Below, in pieces: positions 18,504 to 27,373 of a stretch of 64,000 nucleotides of DNA. The notes beneath the pieces were generated by a model. It was not told where the DNA came from and ran no database searches. It worked only from the letters and a program-made list of their open reading frames with translations. Position numbers and translations under genes: made by a program. This stretch comes from Endozoicomonas sp. 4G. Lineage in GTDB: Bacteria; Pseudomonadota; Gammaproteobacteria; Pseudomonadales; Endozoicomonadaceae. The stretch covers positions 186,001-250,000 of the forward strand of contig NZ_CP082909.1 of NCBI RefSeq assembly GCF_023822025.1, given 5' to 3'. The number at the start of each line of letters is the position of its first letter. The first letter of the stretch is position 1.

Positions 18504-20369
18504 CTAGTCGTTGGAGTCGTTGGAGTCGTCGGAGTCATCAGAGTCATCAGAGTCATCAGAGTCATCAGAGTCATCGGAGTAGCGGTTTCTTTTGTGCCTG
18601 TTCAGTTTGTTCGCAGGGAAGGTGCTGTAGTGGCAGCCCTTATGGTTACAGGGTTGCAGATTAGGTTTCTGTTTGGCAAGGGAGTGGATCAGCAGTTTGT
18701 GCCTTTCCAGATCGCTCACATTGCAGGCGGAGTAGCTGCAGCCCTCACGGTAACACCGCTTCCATTTGTGCCTCCTGAGTCTCTGGCGGGTATGCCGGTC
18801 GGTCTGTTTGCGCTTTTTCGGACGACACCTATCGTCGGTTCTGTAGTTGCAGCCCTCAAAGGCACACATGCGCTCTATGAATCTGCGCTCTATGAGTATT
18901 CTGGCTCTCTGAGCTACAGGCAGGTGGGGCTGTTTTTGCGTTTTCCGGTGACCCATGGAGTCGGAGCCGAAAGCAAGATCGCTATGTGAATGGTTGTCAT
19001 CCGGGGTGTCAGGCCGAATACCGATAAAGTGATTATCTCTGGATAGCAGTCCCAGATAGACCCTTTCCTCTGAGGTATTTATAGCCGATGCTTCTGAGAC
19101 TATGGTGACTTGAATATTTTCAGAGGTGGCGTAGGTAAAAACCTGATCCTCAATCAAGCCAGTGGCATGCAGATTGAGAACGACAAACGTTTTTTTGAAT
19201 AGGAAGCTCAGAAGCGGCAATAAAATATCGAAGTCAGGCCAGTTCCCCTTGGTGAGTTGTTTTTTGACCAATCGGACATTTTCTTCGCCCTGTGCGCTGA
19301 TCCAGCGTGATATAAAGTCTGAAGGTCCACTGGCCTGTGCCTGCTCATTATCGGGTAAATGATGGCTAATCATAGCAATCAGGGTTTCGATCAGTTTCAA
19401 GACTGGTTGACCAGAGGATAAACGGATAGCGTGCAGCCAACAAAAGTTATCCATGGGTGTTGCCAGAACATGGAATCCCACAAGATGCCTGTTTAACAGC
19501 TGTTGAGGGGAATTTTCTGCAAGTTCAAATTCAGAGACAGTTTGCTGGAGCTTTTGCTTTTCAGGAGGAGGTTCCAGGTCGTCAGTTATGCTGTCAGCCT
19601 CTGTAGCAACAGATCCATCCTCACCGGAGTGGTTACGTTCCTGTCCTGCCGGTGCGCCTTGTGCATCTTCTTGCGATGGGTCGCTGGTGTTTTCACTGGT
19701 TGAGTTTGCTTCAGAATTTGCGCAGCTGACTATTTTGGACAGAACTTCCATTCTGGTTGATGCCAGAAACAGGGCCGTATCATCAGGAAGATCCATATCC
19801 GATGGTTCCATGGCAGAGTCATCTGACTGGACATGAGCATCTTCACGGTGTCGTTTAGCTTCCTGCTCAATGTCTTTTTGCTCCCTGACGGTGATTCCGT
19901 TGGTTTTGGCAATGTACACCCTTCGGGCAGTGTCTTCGTCTGTTGTTTCTATGGCGATCAGGATCTTCACCCTGCCCATGGCTATTTCTTCGGCGGCGAT
20001 GTTATGTATCCGTTCCATTTCAGCTTGCTGTCTTTGTAACAAAATTCGGTAATCTGACAGATCGTATTCCGGAAATGACACAGGTTCTGGACCACTGATA
20101 ATAAAAGAATCATCCGATGACACATCAAGAAACGGGTTATTGTACGGCTCCGGTTCAGTACCTTTTTCCGGATGATAGGGAAGCGGCTGCCAGGTTCGCT
20201 GCCTCAGTGCCAGGACACCCAGTGTCACCAGAGATTCTGTGAGAGTGGAGGCTTGGTCTGGCAGAGGGTAGGCAGTCACCCCATCAGAAATGTGTGCCTC
20301 CACTGAAGCCATGAAAGGCAGGAAAAAGAATAGAGACCTAAGCAATCGTTCCAATGTCTTCGTTCTCAA
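18504..20369 (-). CDS. ORZ8: secreted OTU protein without RING, mostly decayed fingers, Asp-Ser tail
   Basis: 621 aa. Signal peptide 1-25; module A truncated after SGPEPV; module B; the linker basic motif is altered (PPPEKQKLQQ). OTU Cys310 and His447. No RING follows: after NHFIGIRPDTPDDNHSH the sequence goes directly to a finger region. Finger 1 lacks the histidine pair, finger 2 (CYREGCSY...LERHKLLIH) is intact, finger 3 lacks its last His and runs into a (DDS)n tail encoded by a 9-bp tandem repeat at about 18510-18580. The stop codon is supplied by the adjoining dispersed repeat. Confidence 0.82.
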   Translation of the reverse strand: MRTKTLERLLRSLFFFLPFMASVEAHISDGVTAYPLPDQASTLTESLVTLGVLALRQRTWQPLPYHPEKGTEPEPYNNPFLDVSSDDSFIISGPEPVSFPEYDLSDYRILLQRQQAEMERIHNIAAEEIAMGRVKILIAIETTDEDTARRVYIAKTNGITVREQKDIEQEAKRHREDAHVQSDDSAMEPSDMDLPDDTALFLASTRMEVLSKIVSCANSEANSTSENTSDPSQEDAQGAPAGQERNHSGEDGSVATEADSITDDLEPPPEKQKLQQTVSEFELAENSPQQLLNRHLVGFHVLATPMDNFCWLHAIRLSSGQPVLKLIETLIAMISHHLPDNEQAQASGPSDFISRWISAQGEENVRLVKKQLTKGNWPDFDILLPLLSFLFKKTFVVLNLHATGLIEDQVFTYATSENIQVTIVSEASAINTSEERVYLGLLSRDNHFIGIRPDTPDDNHSHSDLAFGSDSMGHRKTQKQPHLPVAQRARILIERRFIERMCAFEGCNYRTDDRCRPKKRKQTDRHTRQRLRRHKWKRCYREGCSYSACNVSDLERHKLLIHSLAKQKPNLQPCNHKGCHYSTFPANKLNRHKRNRYSDDSDDSDDSDDSDDSDDSNDSND

Positions 20370-20473
20370 TTATTGTTAAGCAGCAAAGAGTTAAGCAGCA
20401 AAGAATAGACGAAATAATCCATAAGTGTTTTTTGATAACAGGCGATTGCATGGATCAAAAATGGGTAGGCTGA

Positions 20474-22969
20474 TCATTCTTTATCACCTTTCTTTTCTGG
20501 CTGGTCATTTGCCTTGCTTTTGGTTTCCTGATTGCCAGGGGGATGGCTCCATTGTGTGTGCCTTTGTAGATTGTCTTTGTTGTTAGTGAAGTAGTAGCAG
20601 CCCGGATGGTCACAATAGTACGCCCTGGCTATCTTGACTTTCTGCTTGAGAGGCGGGTGGGTCTGTTTGTGCCTTTTCAGATTGTACGTCAGGGAGGTGA
20701 GGTAGTTGCAGTCCTCAGAATCACGCGGGTGCACCTTGGGTCTCTTGGGTCTCTTGGGTCTCTGGAAGGCAGGCAGGTGGGTTTGTTTGTGCCTTCTCAG
20801 ATTGGCCGACCGGTCGGTGCTGTAGTTGCAGTCCTCATAATCACACGGGTGCACCTTGGCTCTCATGGGTCTCTGGTCGGCAGGCAGGTGAGTCTGTAGG
20901 TGTTTTTTCAGGTTGCCCAACAGGTCAGTGCTGTAGTTGCAGCCTTCATAGTTACACTGGCGCACCTTGGGTCTTTTGGGTCTCTGGTCGGCAGGCAGGT
21001 GAGTCTGTAGGTGTTTTTTCAGGTTGCCCAACAGGTCAGTGCTGTAGTTGCAGCCTTTATAGTTACACTGGCGCACCTTGGGTCTCTTGGGTCTCTGGTC
21101 GGCAGGCAGGTGGGTCTGTTGGTGTTTTTTCAGATTACCCAACAGGTCAGTGCGATAGTTGCAGTCTTCATAGTTACACTGGCGCACTCTGGTTCTCTTA
21201 TATCTCTGGGCGGCAGGCAGGTGGGTTTGTTTGTGTATGTTCAGATTGTCTTTGTAGACAGTTCTGTAGTCGCAGCCCTCATGGTTACATTGGTGCACCC
21301 TGGCTCTCTGGTTGGCAGGAAGGTGGGTCTGTTGGTGTTTTTTCAGATTGCCTTTGTGGTTAGTGCTGTAGTTGCAGCCCCCATGGTTACACTCGTGCAC
21401 CCTGGGTCTCTGCTCGGCAGGTAGGTGAGTCTGTTTTTGGCTTTTCATGTATTCCATGCGCCAAACCTGTTGGAGGCGTTTCAGGGCATTGGAAGCTTCT
21501 ATCCTTGAATCACTGTATGAAATGGACTCCTGCTCAATCATCTCCTGCTCAATCATCTCCTGCTCATTAATCTCCTGTTTGGGGGGCTCAATGAACTCCT
21601 GTCGCTTCCTGCACATAGGGCAATCCCACGCTGGAAATTTGTTCACTTTTTTAAAACAGTCATCACACAAGTAGTGAAAGCAAGTGGTACTCCTGATACC
21701 ACGGCTTGTTGTAAATTCTTCAATGCAAACAGGACAGTTATGTGAATAGTTGTTATCCCCAGTGTCAGGCTGAATACCGACATAGTGATTGTCCCTGGAT
21801 AGCAGTCCCAGATAGATCGTTTCTTCTGGGGTATGTATAGCCGATGCTTCTGAGACTATGTCGACTCGAACATGATGAGAAGTGGCGTAGGTAAAAACCT
21901 GGTCCTGAGTTAATCCACTGGCATGCAGATTGACCACGACAAACGTTTTTTTCAGCAGGTAGCTCAGAAATGGCAATAAAATAGTGAAGTCTGGCCATTC
22001 CCTCTCAATAAGCTGTCGCCTGACCAATTGGACATTTTCCTGGCCCTGTGCACTTATCCAGCGTGATAGAAAAGCTGAATGTTCAGCGGTCAGTGCCTGC
22101 TCATTACCTGATATATGATGGTTAAGCATGTTAATGAGTGTTCGAGTCAGTGTGGATACGTCTTGACCTGCGGATAAGCCGATAGCGTGCAGCCAACAAA
22201 AGTTATCTGCGGGTGTATGCATCACATGGAATCCCTCAAGATACCGGTTTAACAGCTGTTGAGGGTCATCTTCTGCCAGTTCAGATTCAGGGCCCGTTTG
22301 CTGGAGCTTTTGCTTTTTAGCAGAAGGTTCCGAATCTTGAGTTGTGCTGTCAGCTTCTGTGGCAACCGCTTCATCTTCAGCGGAGTGTGTACGTTTCTGT
22401 CCTCCCGGAGCGTCTTGTGCAGCTTCTTGCGGTGGGGCACTGTTGTTCTCATTGGTTGAGTCTGGTTCGGAATTTGCGCAGCTGACTATTTTGGACAGAA
22501 CCTCCTGACAGGCTTTGTCTTTTTGCTCCCTTTTCACTCTGCCCATGGCCATTCCTTCGGCGGCGATTTTATGTATTCGCTCCATTTCAGCTTGCTGTTC
22601 TTTTAACAAAATCCGGTAATCGGACCGATCGTATTCCGGAAATGACAGCTTGGGCTCATGGCTATAGTGTACGACAGTGATCTGTTCGCCGGGCACAGGT
22701 TCCGGGTCAGTGATAATAAAAGAATCATCCGATGAAACATGAAGAAACGGGTTATTGTACGGCTCTGGTTCGGTACTTTTTTCGGGATTATAGGGAAGCG
22801 GCTGCCAGGTTTGCTGCCTGAGAGCCAGGACACCCAGTGTCACCAGTGATTCTGTGAGAGTGGCGGCTTTGACTGGCAGAAGGTATACGCTCACCCCGTC
22901 AGGAATGTGTGCTTCCACTGAAGCTATGAAAGGCAGGAAAAAGAATAGAGACCTCAGCAATCGTTCCAA
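20474..22969 (-). CDS. ORZ9: secreted OTU-RING protein with eight C2H2 fingers
   Basis: 831 aa, the longest finger array in the family. Signal peptide, shortened module A, and a module B that has lost its core: MAMGRVK is joined directly to REQKDKACQEVL, removing [10 protein letters not shown]. Linker [12 protein letters not shown] Cys258 and His395, RING 412-453. Between RING and fingers is a short repeated MIEQE segment. Eight fingers follow from about residue 525; seven are intact and one has lost its first Cys (RDSEDC). Fingers 3-5 are nearly identical to each other, with the linker HLPADQRPKRPKVRQ, so they arose by recent duplication of a unit of about 111 bp. Ends with the basic tail KANDQPEKKGDKE. 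Confidence 0.85.
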   Translation of the reverse strand: MERLLRSLFFFLPFIASVEAHIPDGVSVYLLPVKAATLTESLVTLGVLALRQQTWQPLPYNPEKSTEPEPYNNPFLHVSSDDSFIITDPEPVPGEQITVVHYSHEPKLSFPEYDRSDYRILLKEQQAEMERIHKIAAEGMAMGRVKREQKDKACQEVLSKIVSCANSEPDSTNENNSAPPQEAAQDAPGGQKRTHSAEDEAVATEADSTTQDSEPSAKKQKLQQTGPESELAEDDPQQLLNRYLEGFHVMHTPADNFCWLHAIGLSAGQDVSTLTRTLINMLNHHISGNEQALTAEHSAFLSRWISAQGQENVQLVRRQLIEREWPDFTILLPFLSYLLKKTFVVVNLHASGLTQDQVFTYATSHHVRVDIVSEASAIHTPEETIYLGLLSRDNHYVGIQPDTGDNNYSHNCPVCIEEFTTSRGIRSTTCFHYLCDDCFKKVNKFPAWDCPMCRKRQEFIEPPKQEINEQEMIEQEMIEQESISYSDSRIEASNALKRLQQVWRMEYMKSQKQTHLPAEQRPRVHECNHGGCNYSTNHKGNLKKHQQTHLPANQRARVHQCNHEGCDYRTVYKDNLNIHKQTHLPAAQRYKRTRVRQCNYEDCNYRTDLLGNLKKHQQTHLPADQRPKRPKVRQCNYKGCNYSTDLLGNLKKHLQTHLPADQRPKRPKVRQCNYEGCNYSTDLLGNLKKHLQTHLPADQRPMRAKVHPCDYEDCNYSTDRSANLRRHKQTHLPAFQRPKRPKRPKVHPRDSEDCNYLTSLTYNLKRHKQTHPPLKQKVKIARAYYCDHPGCYYFTNNKDNLQRHTQWSHPPGNQETKSKANDQPEKKGDKE

Positions 22970-23095
22970 TGTCTTGATTCTCGATCATTCTTCGATAGCC
23001 AAGCATAGATGAAATAACCTGAGTGTGTTTTTTTACTGACAGGCGACGGCATGGATCTCTTTTGGCGGGTCATGCGCTTTCTGTAGTTACAGCCC
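22970..23095 (-). pseudogene. Finger remnant downstream of ORZ10
   Basis: Minus-strand sequence just past the ORZ10 stop and into its end encodes, in another frame, MHRCHHEGCNYRKRMTRQKR, a C2H2 finger start followed by a basic end. It indicates that ORZ10 once continued into a finger region and lost it by deletion plus frameshift. Confidence 0.5.
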
Positions 23096-24679
23096 TCATG
23101 GTGACACCGGTGCATACCAGGTGCCAGGCCGAATTCCAACAAAGTGACTATTTCTGGGTAGAAGTCCCAGGTACACCCTTTCCTCTGGGGTATTTATAGC
23201 CGATGCTTCTGAGACAATGGTGACTTGAGCATCATTAGAAGTGGCGTAGGTAAAAACCTGATCATCAATCAATCCACGGGCTTGCAGATTGACGACGACA
23301 AACGTTTTTTTGAACAGGTGGCTCAGAAGCGGCAATAAAATATTGAAGTCTGGCCATTGCTTATTCATGAGCTGCTCTCTGACCAATTGGACATTTTCTT
23401 CGCCTTGTGCAGCCATCCAGTCTGATAGATAAGCTGAATGTTCAGTCGCCTGTGCCTGCTCATTAGCTGGTAAATCATTGTTAAGCATGTCGGTGAGCGT
23501 TTGAATCAGAGTGGATACGTCTTGACCTGCGGAAAAACGGATAGCGTGCAGCCAACAAAAGTTATCCATGGGTGTTTCCACAATATGGAATCCCTCAAGG
23601 TACTGGTTTAACAGCTGTTGATGGTTGGGGTTGGGGGGCTTTTTGAGCCTTTTCAGCTTGGTTGGGCGGTAGGTTTTTTGGAGGCGGACTTTACGGCCAT
23701 ACCATTCCATCCGGTCGATGCGTTGTTGGACACGCCAGCGGCGGATCTGCTGTTTGCGATTTCTCTCTCTGGCGTGGTTGCGTTCCTGTCCTTCCGGAGC
23801 GCCTTGTGAAGCTTCTTGCGGTGGGGCGCTGGTGTTTTCACGGGTTGAGTCTGATTCAGAATTTGCGCAGCTGACTATCTTGGACAGAACCTCCCGACAG
23901 GCTTTCCTGGTTGATGCCAGGCACAGAAAGGTGTCATCAGTAAGGTGAATATCCGATCCTTCCATGGCAGAGCCGTCTGGCTGGGCGTGAGCATCTTCAC
24001 GGTGTCGTTTAGCTTCCTGTTCAATATCTTTTTGCTCTTTGACGGTGATTCCGTTAGTTTTTGCAATGTACACCCTTCGGGCAGACTCTTTGTCTGTAAT
24101 TTCTTCGGTGATCTTGATTTTCACTCTGCCCATGGCTATTCCTTCGGCGGCGATTTTATGTATTCGCTCCATTTCAGCTTGCTGTTTTTTCAAAAAAATC
24201 CGGTAATCGGGCAGATCGTATTTCGGTAATGACAGCTTGGGTTCATGGCTATAGTGTGCGACAGTGCTCTGGTGAGGATGGGTTTTAAGGTAAAAAGCCC
24301 GTTGGGTGTCGAGCGTCACGCTGGTAATGGACTCCATACCAAAGCATTGCCAGGTTTCGTTCTCAGAAGTGTCTATGGGCTGACAAAGGGTATGTTCGCC
24401 GGGCACAGGTTCTGAGCCAGTGACAATAAAATAATCATCCGATGAAATATGAAGAGACGGATTATTGTACGGCTCCGGTTCGGTATTTTTTTCCGGATTA
24501 TAGGGAAGCGGCTGCCAGGTTTGCTGCCTGAGAGCCAGGACACCCAGTGTCACCAGTGATTCTGTGAGAGTGGCGGCCTGGCCTGGCAGGCGGTATGGAG
24601 TCAACCCGTCAGGAATGTGTGCCTCCACTGAAGCCATGAAAGGCAGAAAAAAGAATAGAGACTTCAGCAATTGTTCCAA
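23096..24679 (-). CDS. ORZ10: secreted OTU protein truncated straight after the OTU domain
   Basis: 527 aa with complete modules A (about 50-145) and B (about 160-265). The linker carries a basic, Trp-containing segment (RKQQIRRWRVQQRIDRMEW, about 308-326) in place of AKKQKLQQ; only the first half of ORZ6 shares it. OTU Cys375 and His512 (SHFVGI). The protein ends 15 residues after the His with WYAPVSP, with no RING or fingers; remnants of a finger lie just beyond in another frame. Start TTG 24679 in the conserved 5' context. Confidence 0.82.
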   Translation of the reverse strand: MEQLLKSLFFFLPFMASVEAHIPDGLTPYRLPGQAATLTESLVTLGVLALRQQTWQPLPYNPEKNTEPEPYNNPSLHISSDDYFIVTGSEPVPGEHTLCQPIDTSENETWQCFGMESITSVTLDTQRAFYLKTHPHQSTVAHYSHEPKLSLPKYDLPDYRIFLKKQQAEMERIHKIAAEGIAMGRVKIKITEEITDKESARRVYIAKTNGITVKEQKDIEQEAKRHREDAHAQPDGSAMEGSDIHLTDDTFLCLASTRKACREVLSKIVSCANSESDSTRENTSAPPQEASQGAPEGQERNHARERNRKQQIRRWRVQQRIDRMEWYGRKVRLQKTYRPTKLKRLKKPPNPNHQQLLNQYLEGFHIVETPMDNFCWLHAIRFSAGQDVSTLIQTLTDMLNNDLPANEQAQATEHSAYLSDWMAAQGEENVQLVREQLMNKQWPDFNILLPLLSHLFKKTFVVVNLQARGLIDDQVFTYATSNDAQVTIVSEASAINTPEERVYLGLLPRNSHFVGIRPGTWYAPVSP

Positions 24680-24827
24680 TGTCCTGGTTCTCGATTATTC
24701 TTCGATAGCCAAGCATAGACGAAATAACCTGATTGTGTTTTTTACTGACAGGCAAGGGTTTGGATCTTGTTATAACTGAGAGGGGCTGGCGGGGAAGTTC
24801 CGCCGGTCTACTCACCAGCCATACAAG

Positions 24828-25325
24828 CTATAATTCAACTCCGTTCAGTGGGTACCAGTCTTTATTTATTAACTGGTCATAGCTCCAGGGGCATTCGTCT
24901 GGAAAGCTATTATTATCAAGCCTTTGATTCTTATTAACGTAAATATTCATAGCTTCGATGGCTTCTTTTTTACCTTTAGGATAAGCCTCTCCTAAAGCAT
25001 CTTCGATACGTCGGTTTAAACTGTGGTTCTTTTCCAGTAACCAAGTAATTCCATTTCTCGAAGTGTTGATAGTTACCATCCAACCTTTAAGTACTCTTTC
25101 TGTGGCTACGGTGTCCCTTAACACTGTTGTTTGGTAATCCATTTTAAGCAAGTGATGTATGAGATTGATTAGAAAATGCTCTAACTCTCGTAAACCTTGC
25201 TTAATACCCAACTCCAAGTCCTCCAACAGGTTTTCTAAATCTAACTGGTCAAAGTGATGATTTCTCAGCAAAGCTACCTGATTGGATAACCACTGGTGAT
25301 AATCAGTTTCGTATAAATCACTCAT
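24828..25325 (-). CDS. DUF29 family protein
   Basis: 165 aa, matching the DUF29 family (small, helical, function unknown, often in tandem copies): start YETDYHQWLSNQVALLRNHHFDQLDLENLLEDLE and the helix LRELEHFLINLIHHLLK are the typical pattern. It ends DWYPLNGVEL. ATG 25325 overlaps the end of an upstream frame (ATGAGTGA), so it was probably translated by coupling. It is unrelated to the ORZ family, so it is an insertion into, or a leftover between, array units ORZ10 and ORZ11. Confidence 0.75.
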   Translation of the reverse strand: MSDLYETDYHQWLSNQVALLRNHHFDQLDLENLLEDLELGIKQGLRELEHFLINLIHHLLKMDYQTTVLRDTVATERVLKGWMVTINTSRNGITWLLEKNHSLNRRIEDALGEAYPKGKKEAIEAMNIYVNKNQRLDNNSFPDECPWSYDQLINKDWYPLNGVEL

Positions 25326-25400
25326 AAATGTTCACTCCATTAAACGGATACCATTCTTCAGCCATCAACCGCTCCCTCCCCTGAGGATAAGTCGGCCAGC
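25318..25400 (-). pseudogene. C-terminal fragment of a second DUF29 gene
   Basis: The last codons of a minus-strand frame (RERLMAEEWYPFNGVNIYE) mirror the end of the neighbouring DUF29 protein (DQLINKDWYPLNGVEL). The frame upstream to 25554 is not DUF29-like and overlaps repeat sequence and the ORZ11 end, so only the tail of an older tandem DUF29 gene survives. Confidence 0.55.
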
Positions 25401-25537
25401 AGGTCTGAGTGTTCAACTTTGTTTGAGGTTTGAGGATAGCAGTTGAAGAGGGGGGTGCAAGTTTTACCTCGTTCCGCTCCGGCGTTTCACCCTGAGCGCC
25501 CTTGGGGCGGGGTTCAGTGACGGGAGTATGGCTTTTG

Positions 25538-27019
25538 TTAATCCCTAGACTCAATAAACTTCTGTTGCGTCCTGCACACGGGGCAACCCCAGTCGTTGAT
25601 GTCCAGATTAATGCTTAGTTGCTGCCAGCATACGGGGCATGTCGACACGTGCGGGGTGTTCAATTTTTCAAAACACTCATTACACAAGTAGTGAAAGCAA
25701 CTGGTACTCTTGATAACACTGCTTTGTGTAAACTTGTTCAAGCAAACAGGGCAGTGATGTGAATAGTTGTCATCCCGGGTGTCAGGCCGAATACCAACAA
25801 AGTGATTATCCTTGGCTAGAAGTCCCAGATAGATCTTTTCCTCCGGGGTATTTATAGCCGAAGCTTCTGAGACTATCGTGACTTGAACATGATTAGAAGT
25901 GGCGTAGGTAAAAACCTGATCTTGAGTCAATCCACTGGCTTGCAGATTGATGACGACAAATGTTTTTTTAAACAGGTAGCTTAGAAGCGGCAATAAAATA
26001 GTGAAGTCTGGCCAGATATTATTGGAGAGTTGTTCGCTGACCAATTGGACATTCTCTTCGCCCTGTGCAGTTATCCAGCTTGATAGAAAAGCTGAATGTT
26101 CAGTTGCCACTGCCTGCTCATTACCTGGTAAATGATAGTTAATCATATTAATGAGGGTTCGGATCAGTGTCGAGACGTTTTGACCTGCGGATAAATGGAT
26201 AGCGTGCAGCCAACAAAAGTTATCTGCGGGTGTTGGCATAGCATTGAATCCCTTAAGATACTGGTTTAACAGCTGTTGAGGGTCATATCTTTCAAGTTCA
26301 GAGCCAGTTTGCTGGAGCTTTTGCTTTTTAAGAGGAGGTTTAAGGTCGTCAGTTTCTGTGGCAACAGACTCGTCCTCGCTGGAGTGGTTGCGTTTGCGTT
26401 TCCTTGGAGCGCTTTGTGCAGCTTCTTGCGATGGTGCGCGGGTGTTTTCACGGGTTGAGTCTGATTCAGAATTTGCGCAGCTGACTATTTTGGACAGAAC
26501 CTTCCAACAGGCTTTCCCGGTTGATTCCAGGCACAGGACACTTGCAATGTACACCCTTCGGGCAGAGTCTCTGTCTGTTGTTGCTTCGGTGATCTTGATC
26601 TTCACCCTGCCCATGGCCATTCCTTCGGTGGCGATTTTATGTATTCGCTCCATTTCAGCTTGCTGTTTTTTCAATAAAATCCGGTAATCGGGCAGATCGT
26701 ATTCCGGAAATGACAGCTTGGGTTCATGGCTATAGTGTACGGGCACGGGTTCTGGGCCAGTGACAATAAAAGAATCATCCGATGAAATATGAAGAAACGG
26801 GTTGTTGTACGGCTCCGGTTCGGTATTTTTTTCCGGATTATAGGGAAGCGGCTGCCAGTTTTGCTGCCTGAGTGCCAGGATACCCAGTGTCACCAGAGTT
26901 TCTGTGAGGGGGGAGGCTTGGTCTGGCAGGCGGTATGCAGTTAACCCGTCAGGAATTTGCGCTTCCACTGAAGCCATGAAAGGCAGGAAAAAGAATAGAG
27001 ACTTCAGCAATTGTTCCAA
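25538..27019 (-). CDS. ORZ11: secreted OTU-RING protein with an unusual RING and no fingers
   Basis: 493 aa. Signal peptide ends VEA|Q. Module A is partial and module B is cut short: RRVYIAS is joined to VLCLESTGKAC, deleting about 55 residues. Linker PLKKQKLQQ; OTU Cys269 and His406. RING begins at 423; its last CPVC (about 461-464) is followed by QQLSINLDINDWG and another CPVC (about 480), so the closing cysteine pair is duplicated and a choice of ligand pairs exists. Ends ESRD soon after, with no zinc fingers. Start TTG 27019. Confidence 0.83.
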   Translation of the reverse strand: MEQLLKSLFFFLPFMASVEAQIPDGLTAYRLPDQASPLTETLVTLGILALRQQNWQPLPYNPEKNTEPEPYNNPFLHISSDDSFIVTGPEPVPVHYSHEPKLSFPEYDLPDYRILLKKQQAEMERIHKIATEGMAMGRVKIKITEATTDRDSARRVYIASVLCLESTGKACWKVLSKIVSCANSESDSTRENTRAPSQEAAQSAPRKRKRNHSSEDESVATETDDLKPPLKKQKLQQTGSELERYDPQQLLNQYLKGFNAMPTPADNFCWLHAIHLSAGQNVSTLIRTLINMINYHLPGNEQAVATEHSAFLSSWITAQGEENVQLVSEQLSNNIWPDFTILLPLLSYLFKKTFVVINLQASGLTQDQVFTYATSNHVQVTIVSEASAINTPEEKIYLGLLAKDNHFVGIRPDTRDDNYSHHCPVCLNKFTQSSVIKSTSCFHYLCNECFEKLNTPHVSTCPVCWQQLSINLDINDWGCPVCRTQQKFIESRD

Positions 27020-27373
27020 TGTTCTGGTTCTCGATTATTCTTCGATAGCCAAGCATAGACGAAATAACCTGATTGTGTTTTTTACTGAAAGTATTCTTTT
27101 TAACTCTCCTTGAATTTAGGGATTTTTACGGCAAAGAAACCTCTGACCTCTCCCTAGGAGCCTGACCGAGAATAGCTGCCCTACTGCGGCGGCAGCAAAT
27201 TGGTCTAAAAATCCGCTTTTGTTCGTCAAATAGCTAGCTATTCTCCTCACAAAACCGAATTTTTATCCTCAATTTTCTGCCGTCCTCGCTACGGGCGCTA
27301 TTCTCGGTCAGGCTCCTAGATTTTGACTAACCTGATTTCCAAATAAACTGTTCAACGACTGGGAAGCCAAGCC
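27020..27373. other. Non-coding stretch holding a MITE-like element
   Basis: Holds the ORZ11 5' block (27020-27090) and a 166-bp inverted-repeat element (27154-27319). It separates the divergent ORZ11 (minus) and finger gene (plus), so it must carry both promoters. No gene seen. Confidence 0.6.
27154..27319. mobile_element. 166-bp MITE-like element with perfect 22-bp terminal inverted repeats
   Basis: Left end 27154-27175 (CTAGGAGCCTGACCGAGAATAG) and right end 27298-27319 are exact reverse complements over 22 bp. There is no open frame inside. A second, incomplete copy (right half only) is at about 54644-54721. Non-autonomous element; no transposase with matching ends is in the window. Confidence 0.75.
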
